DNA from: Conidiobolus incongruus B7586
Taxonomy: Eukaryota; Entomophthoromycota; Entomophthoromycetes; Entomophthorales; Conidiobolaceae
Assembly: GCA_000697335.1 (NCBI GenBank)
Contig: JNEM01006383.1
Location: forward strand, 1-13,355
Direction: 5' to 3'
DNA: 13,355 nucleotides
Each line of letters starts with the position of its first letter. Position 1 is the first letter of the stretch. The notes beneath the pieces are model-generated. The model was not told the origin of the DNA. It was given only the letters and a program-made list of their open reading frames with translations, and did no database searches. Of this stretch, positions 7,905-13,355 are shown piece after piece. Made by a program: the position numbers and the translations under genes.

Positions 7905-10298
7905 TTATTGCTTAACTTGCTGTTTAAGTAAATTTTCTAAACCACCAGTCAAATATAGCTTTTGAACTTCTTTGCCAATAGATCCTTTAAGCTGATAGCT
8001 CTTAAATAGCGTATCACCGTTAAAGACGTTGATAACTCCCTTTGCAACATCGAATTGTAGATCATATTCGGTTCTAATACTGGGAACAGTTGAAGGGAAT
8101 TGTTGGCCTAAGTCGGCAAATAGTTCAGGACATTCAATAACTAGTAAACCATTATTGATAGCATTTCTCTTATAGGTCTCTGAAAAACTTCCGGCGATAA
8201 CAAGCTCAACACCACAGCTTAAAAACACGGTAGCAGCTTGCTCTCGAGAAGATCCAGATCCAAAATTATATCCAGTGACTAAGATATCTGATTTTTGAAC
8301 CAGGTCTTTGAAGTTAGGATCGTAGTTTTCCATAACATATTGTGCCATCTGCTCACGAGTTAAGTTATCATTATAAGTATGGACACCAGCATAGATCCCA
8401 TCTGTATTCAGATTGTTAGCATTGCAAAATATCAACTTTCCTCGAATGGTGGAGGGGAAATTGGGTAATATTTCGTATGATTTAGTAGATGCTGATGCTG
8501 ATGTTGAAGAGGTTGTCGAGTCGATTGTGATGGAGGATTTTGGTTTGATGGTATCTTTAAATGTATCTTTTAAATGATCAGGTAATGCAATTTTGCCTTG
8601 AAGAGCAGAGGCAGCAACGACAGCTAAATAAGTGCCAAGTTAATTCCAACTTTAAGAAAGAGATAATAAATATAACTTACCTGGTGACGCTAAATAGGCT
8701 AATGATTTTCTTGATCCCATTCTGCCTTTAAAATTTCTATTTGTAGCAGAAATACCTACTTCGTTATCTTTTAATAAGCCTGCACCAAGACCTAAATTCT
8801 GTATTAGCCAATATGGTAATAATAAAGCGATGATATTACTTACCAACACATGGTCCGCATCCTGGGGGTAAAGGAATGGCTCCAGCTTCGAGCAAGGCTT
8901 CCCAGTCACCACTATTTTCCATCTCTTTTTGGACTTCACTACTAGCAGCAGCAATATAAAACTCGACTCCTGGTGCGAGTTTTTTATTTCTGACAACTTG
9001 AGCAGCTTGTTGAATGTCTGATGCACGACTATTAACACAACTTACTAGGTATGCCTTGTGAATTTTAATATCTTGGTCTTCCAAATCCTTAACGGAGGTA
9101 GCCATTTTCACTGAATTAGGACCAGAAGCGTATGGTGTTACGGTCGAAAGATCAAGTGTAAGTACCTTGGTGTAATGTGCATCCTTGTCCGCAACTATCG
9201 GATTGTTGACAAGCTCATTGATTGTATTTGTGTTAATTCTAGGATGAGACTTGCCATTTCTATTGAGAAATTCAGCTCTCTTTTTCAACCATTCAATAGT
9301 GAGCTGGTCTACGGGAAAAACGGCTGCTAAAGCACCCCATTCAGTCGACATATTGGCAATAGTAAGTCGATCGTCAATAGATAGATTAACAAGACCATCT
9401 CCTTCACATTCGATAGCGCAATTTAGCACTTCATCATTATCAAAGGCACTACATAATGTGATGATGACATCTTTTCCAGTCACACCAGGTCTTAATTTGC
9501 CTTCAAACCTCAGTTTCACAATCTCGGGGATTTGCCACCATGTGTTTCCAGTTGCCCAAACAGCAGCGGCATCGGTACGAACGAAAGGTGTTCCTAAGCA
9601 GCCTATGCCACCATACATATTCGAATGTGAGTCTGAGGCTACAGTCATTGAATTAGGAAATGCGTATCCTTCTTCTAAAAGAACCTGGTGACCAATCCCA
9701 CGACCAGCTGGATAAAAGTCAATTCCCTTTGATTTTGCGAATTCTTCAATTTTGGCATATTTTCTCATATTCTAAATATTCATCTTATAAATAAATATAT
9801 TTTGTGAATAATTATATTATTATATTTTCGATATATACTTAAATAATAAGAATAATCGCTCAAATTATGATACTTACAGCTTCTGATTTATTCTGAACGT
9901 CATGGTCTAATGTAAATACAATTTGTTTTGGATTGTGAATTTTAGTTAGCCCAATACTATTAAACCTATGCACTATAGTTTAACACCTGTTCACTTATGA
10001 TAGGATAAAACACTTACTTGTTAATAACGGCTCCTGAATTGTCATGAGTCATAAAGTGCTTTGGTTGTATGGTCACGTAATCTCCACTGTGCACTGCTGT
10101 TTCTGAGTTAGAGGGTAATAAAAATTTTTGGACCAACTTTTCTATTCTGTTTTGACCATAATAACGATAAAATTGAACCAAGTGACTGGTCTTTCTTATT
10201 GACTGAGTAAAGGATAATGATCTTTGATAGAGCATAATATTAGTGTTGTAATATTGTATCTTAATATTTTTTTTCTTAAATATAAAACCGAATTTCAT
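7905..10298 (-). CDS. LYS4: Homoaconitase, mitochondrial (five exons)
   Basis: This enzyme handles the conversion of homocitrate to homoisocitrate via cis-homoaconitate in lysine synthesis, using a [4Fe-4S] cluster. Exons in reading order are 10018-10298, 9878-9965, 8844-9771, 8681-8791 and 7905-8623. The introns are 52, 106, 52 and 57 nt, all with GTAAGT donors and TAG acceptors.

The joined frame has 708 residues from the ATG at 10298, or 687 from the in-frame ATG at 10235; yeast Lys4 has 693. I favour 10235. It opens directly on a basic, Ser-rich mitochondrial presequence ([18 protein letters not shown]), and the TATA box lies only 20 bp from 10298.

Counting from 10298, the cluster ligands are Cys368 (SCVNSRASD), Cys428 and Cys431 (PPGCGPCVG). 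Other family motifs are [31 protein letters not shown] and TEWGAL. The last exon holds the swivel domain with [11 protein letters not shown] and [10 protein letters not shown] Ser/Thr/Ala linker precedes the swivel. The gene appears intact, and its exons are far less AT-rich than the flanks. Confidence 0.96.
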
Positions 10299-10317
10299 TA
10301 TTTTTTATCAGGGTTAG

Positions 10318-10325
10318 TTTATATA
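10318..10325 (-). promoter_or_regulatory. TATA box of LYS4
   Basis: On the minus strand this reads TATATAAA within TATATATAAAC. It lies 20 bp from the outer ATG (10298) and 83 bp from the inner one (10235). The usual TATA-to-start spacing would put transcription initiation near or past 10298, which favours the inner ATG. Confidence 0.45.
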
Positions 10326-10349
10326 TAATTTAATTAAATTATGGCATTG

Positions 10350-10373
10350 GCATCAGCATCAGCATCAGCATCA
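10350..10373. repeat. (GCATCA)4 hexanucleotide repeat in the LYS4 promoter
   Basis: There are four perfect GCATCA units, preceded by a degenerate one (GCATTG at 10344-10349). The tract lies between the LYS4 TATA box and the TGACTCA site. A related but shorter tract, on the opposite strand, encodes the Ser-Ala stretch of the LYS4 linker (8488-8505). Confidence 0.85.
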
Positions 10374-10380
10374 ATCAAAG

Positions 10381-10387
10381 TGACTCA
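10381..10387. promoter_or_regulatory. Gcn4/CpcA-type site (TGACTCA) upstream of LYS4
   Basis: TGACTCA is the consensus bound by Gcn4 (CpcA/Cpc-1 in filamentous fungi), the general amino-acid control regulator that induces lysine genes during starvation. It lies 56 bp beyond the LYS4 TATA box, the normal arrangement for such an element. The same heptamer also occurs once at 11961-11967, far from any gene, so the word alone proves nothing. Its place in front of a lysine gene makes the call reasonable. Confidence 0.55.
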
Positions 10388-11302
10388 TCTAATCTCATCA
10401 AAATTTGGACTTATCTTACCATGTTTTCAAAAATTGCTACAAAGTTTTAGAAAATTATACTCAAATTAATATAGAATAATTATAAATAAAATTTTAAAAA
10501 TTTTGATTGCATTATTTTGAAAATAAATAATAATTTTTATAAATTATCCAGTAAGCATTATTTTAAATACTTCTAAATCTAATATATTTTTATAATATAA
10601 TTCATACAATATTCATTATAGTTACTAAAAAATAAGAGAATTATAAAATAATAGGATTTATTCAAATCATTATCATTTATTTATGATTTTATTGAATTTG
10701 GTTTAAGAAATAACTTTGAATAAATGCTAGAATAAATATTTCAACAAATTGTACATTAGGTCAATCTGAATCATTGTGAACCATGTGAAAATACATGATT
10801 AAATTTTTCTCATAGCATTGGTTAAATTGAAAATATTAATATATTACTATATTATTATCAATATTGAGTATTTTTGAATCAAGGGTTTAATTAAATACTT
10901 TTAAATATCTGATTGATCAAATCCAGATAAGATTAGAAATAGAAGTGCGAAGATTTTGGATAAAAATGATTGTGGTAAATTCGAAATATATGGTCAGATT
11001 AATATTAACTCTGAAGTTATATTATATGGATTTAATTACATTATTATCAATATCATATTTCAATTTTCAATAAGGATTGTTTTTTGAATAATGAAATAAT
11101 GTTTCGAGTATAATGAGCGGTTGTTGAGATAATAAAAAATTAAATAATGGTGTAAAATTGGAATGAGTCTTGGGATTAATGAGTTAAGTGCAAAATATGT
11201 AATAAATACAATTGAATTATATGTAATTGAAGGTTTTGTTCAAAGTATATATTATTAACTGAATAGAAAATTTTTGAAAATTAATTTATTTAACGGTTTT
11301 AA
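10388..11302. other. AT-rich intergenic region upstream of LYS4
   Basis: No gene is visible. Frames are short on both strands. The longest ATG frames, such as one of about 31 codons from 11164, are within chance length for this composition. The first few hundred bases may contain further upstream promoter elements of LYS4. Confidence 0.5.
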
Positions 11303-11374
11303 ACTACGCTGGTATGATGATTCGCACTCAGGACTTTGGATCCTGAAATCTAAGTGCAATTTTCAGGTAGCGCT
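11303..11374 (+). pseudogene. Degenerate tRNA-Gln(TTG)-like unit
   Basis: The 72 nt lay out as a tRNA with every part at its proper spacing. The D-arm is TGGTATGATGATTCGCAC (11310-11327), with three of four stem pairs. The anticodon stem is perfect: CAGGA (11329-11333) with TCCTG (11341-11345). It closes a 7-nt loop CTTTGGA with anticodon TTG at 11336-11338. A 4-nt variable region follows. The T-arm is CTAAG, TGCAATT, TTCAG (11350-11366).

The D-to-anticodon half closely follows the eukaryotic tRNA-Gln pattern as I know it. Damage is clear: the acceptor stem (ACTACGC with GTAGCGC) barely pairs, the D-loop lacks the usual GG, and the T-loop has TGCAA where TTCAA or TTCGA is expected, weakening box B. 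A relic tRNA, or the head of a tRNA-derived SINE, fits better than a working gene. An 84-codon open frame across it is a by-product. Confidence 0.5.
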
Positions 11375-12628
11375 TGAACTCAATTGTACTGATCTATTCT
11401 TAGAATTTCATTCATTTTTAGATTATTTAAGTCATATTTGCTTTTACCTTTATAATTCTATATCTTTTTTATTTCAATTTATTATTACTATTAATTTTAT
11501 TAAGATTCGAAATATTAATCTTCTTTAATAAACTATTAATGTTGAAATGTGATGATTGATAGTTATTAAATAATAATAGTAGTACTAATTTTGATATTAT
11601 ACACGATACACAGAATAAATTTTTAACTCAAACTATGTCTACCTATAGCTATAATTCTAAAATATATTAAATAAATAATTACAATTATTGAATCAGCATT
11701 TAATAATATCATTTTACCTATTTCTAATGTGTTTATTTTATAATAGTATTTTATAAAAACAACTAATTCCCTTTTTAAGGTTTAATATAATATTATTTAA
11801 TTCATACTACTTACTAATTAATAGTCAAATCAAATATATAACATAAATTCAAAACATTAATAAAAATAAATATTTTAATTAAATTTTATTTAGAATAACA
11901 AGTACTGATTTATTTGACATTTGAATAAAGCTCACCAGTTTCAAATGGGTTACTATTTAATGACTCAAATAAATAAATAAATATATAATTTGTCAAAGTA
12001 ATTAAATATGCATATTTACAAAATAAGTACATGTATACACAGGCGATAACCTATTTTTATGAGATCCATTTATAAATTTCTAGATTGCTGATTATTAATC
12101 ATATAAGTGAATGCATTAAATATAATCAAATTAAAAATGATATATTGAGTCATATAAAATAATATTGAGATAATTTGCATGAATGATTACTATATATTCC
12201 TAAAATGTTTATATAATCAATTTAAAATAAATTTTTAATCAATATAAGTTATTGTTATAAAGTATGATTTCAGTTATAAACAAATTAAATATAAATATTC
12301 TACTCGAACAAGAAATTTTGAATAGTCTAAATATTTATTTGTTTCGGTGAATTATGTTTATTTGGAACAGAATACTGAAAATTTCAAAATAATAAATATA
12401 GAAAGCATGAAAATGTTAAAATAAGTCTATTGACCATAGTAATATTATAAATATATTAGCAGTTCCTTTATATGATATATATTAAATTTATTCAGCTATC
12501 AATTCGGTAGAATCATATTGTATTAATGAAAAATGAGGATATATGAATCGTGGAGATGGATAAATCCGTGAATATTAAACTAAAAGATATAGGTTGAAAC
12601 TTTAAATTTGGTTAATCATAACAAATAA
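11375..12628. other. AT-rich intergenic region
   Basis: No gene, RNA gene or clear repeat is visible. A TGACTCA heptamer occurs at 11961-11967, with no gene nearby for it to serve. If the tRNA-like unit at 11303-11374 is the head of a SINE, its body would begin here, but no tail or target-site repeat can be made out. Confidence 0.45.
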
Positions 12629-13011
12629 ATAAACGGGGGATCCTTTGGGATTGTGAAATTAAGACGGTCAAATATACTTGTTTAAAATACTTTTAATGAA
12701 ATTGATTTAGTTAATTTTTTTTGATTTCGGTTTCCATAAATTTCAATTTTGCCACTTGGGAGATTTTACTAAAATTCATATGGCAAATAATTATATAGTA
12801 TAGTCTTAGTGATTATATTAAGGGTTTGTTTGATTCTTATAAGATAACCTCATAAATATTTTCGAAAGATTCAGTGCTGAGTCGTTGTTAAATCCTGATT
12901 GCCATGTTTGGTATTTTTATACTCCAATATTCAAAATGGTTTTACTCAATTAAATCATACAATCCAAATTTAAGTGTTGAAGAGTTACTAAATATTTTAT
13001 ATGAATACTGA
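12629..13011 (+). pseudogene. Possible remnant of a protein kinase domain
   Basis: A patch less AT-rich than its surroundings translates at 12629-12682 to INGGSFGIVKLRRSNILV. This resembles the ATP-binding glycine loop of CAMK/Snf1-type kinases (GxGSFGxVKL), although the first glycine is Asn. In another frame, 12720-12731 reads FDFG followed by FHKF, like the DFG motif. In a third frame, 12901-12918 reads AMFGIF and 12961-12993 reads NPNLSVEELLN, which recall C-lobe segments of such kinases.

The order is right, but frames change, stops intervene, and only about 30 codons separate the glycine loop from DFG where about 130 are normal. If real, this is a deleted and frame-broken copy. Only the glycine loop is distinctive; the other matches are made of residues common in any AT-rich translation. 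Confidence 0.22.
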
Positions 13012-13355
13012 ATATATGAATATAGTATTGTAATAGTAATATAGTTTGAAAAAATCAAAGAAATCATAACACCAATTTAAAAAATGACTATATATAAAAT
13101 AAATACTAATAATTAAAAATTATATACACCAGAATATAATATATATATAAATATAAAATTGAAATTTAATATCATTATAATTCAGATTAATAATAAATAT
13201 TAAGAAAGAGTATAAACTTTGAATTGAAGAAAAAATATAAAAAAAATATAAAAAATAATAAATAAGAATGTTTTTATTTTTTTCATTAATTATTATATTT
13301 GATTAATAATTAACCTAATAAAAAATATTAATTTATTAATATACTAATATATATA
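13012..13355. other. AT-rich end of window, nothing recognised
   Basis: This stretch is almost pure A/T, with stops in all frames. A perfect 10-bp inverted repeat (TTAATTATTA at 13286-13295, TAATAATTAA at 13304-13313) is of a size expected by chance here. Confidence 0.5.

Noticed and set aside
8652-9038. Minus-strand frame of 128 codons overlapping LYS4
   Set aside because: It runs through two LYS4 introns and mostly uses the wrong frame. Only a short part near its end coincides with the true exon 8681-8791.
9251-9691. Plus-strand open frame of 146 codons opposite LYS4 exon 3
   Set aside because: It is an antisense shadow of conserved homoaconitase sequence.
10341-10469. Plus-strand frame of 42 codons starting MALASASASASIK, divergent from LYS4
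   Set aside because: The Ala-Ser run comes from the GCATCA repeat. The frame overlaps the LYS4 promoter and TGACTCA site, has no spliceable continuation, and is of chance length.
11350-11391. Second tRNA-like start (D-stem GTGC with GCGC) just after the tRNA-Gln relic
   Set aside because: No anticodon stem, T-arm or acceptor partner can be built downstream, so the match is probably fortuitous.
11274-11528. Open frame of 84 codons in the right flank
   Set aside because: It has no ATG at its first codon, ends in an AT-driven Phe/Ile/Asn run, and spans the tRNA-like unit, which explains its less AT-rich part.
13286-13313. Perfect 10-bp inverted repeat with an 8-nt loop
   Set aside because: At this A/T content several such hairpins are expected by chance, and there is no neighbouring gene for it to serve.

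Overview
The window is a very AT-rich piece of nuclear eukaryotic DNA. Everything that can be identified points to a fungus. The clearest gene is a mitochondrial homoaconitase, an enzyme of the fungal alpha-aminoadipate route to lysine. It is split by short introns with GTAAGT-type donors and TAG acceptors. The extreme AT content between genes, the small introns (mostly 52-57 nt) and a voltage-gated proton channel next door suggest an early-diverging, zygomycete-grade lineage such as Entomophthoromycotina (Conidiobolus-like). That placement is inference, not a sequence match.

Layout, left to right. At 631-1287 (minus) lies an intronless gene for a small secreted protein with twelve cysteines, with a good TATA box at 1347-1354. 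About 2.3 kb of AT-rich DNA follows. At 3672-4322 (minus) lies an intronless orphan of 216 residues, rich in Ser and Asn, with a Trp cluster and a Cys-rich tail. About 2 kb of AT-rich DNA containing an (AAT)n microsatellite comes next. At 6445-7346 (plus) three exons encode a 264-residue Hv1-type proton channel: four transmembrane segments and a C-terminal coiled coil. The channel converges on the five-exon homoaconitase gene LYS4 (7905-10298, minus), and 558 bp separate the two stop codons. The LYS4 promoter shows a TATA box at 10318-10325 and, further out, a TGACTCA site of the Gcn4/CpcA type at 10381-10387.

From 10.4 kb to the end there is no intact gene. Two relics are visible. One is a degenerate tRNA-Gln(TTG)-like unit at 11303-11374. 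The other is a weak, broken trace of a protein kinase domain around 12.63-13.01 kb.

The genes do not form a pathway together. LYS4 is housekeeping amino-acid metabolism in the mitochondrion. The channel would move protons across the plasma membrane or an internal membrane. The other two intact genes are lineage-type proteins of unknown role. No mobile element, CRISPR array or multi-gene system was found. The most interesting items are the unusual voltage sensor and histidine-rich loop of the proton channel, the secreted cysteine-rich protein, and the two relics.
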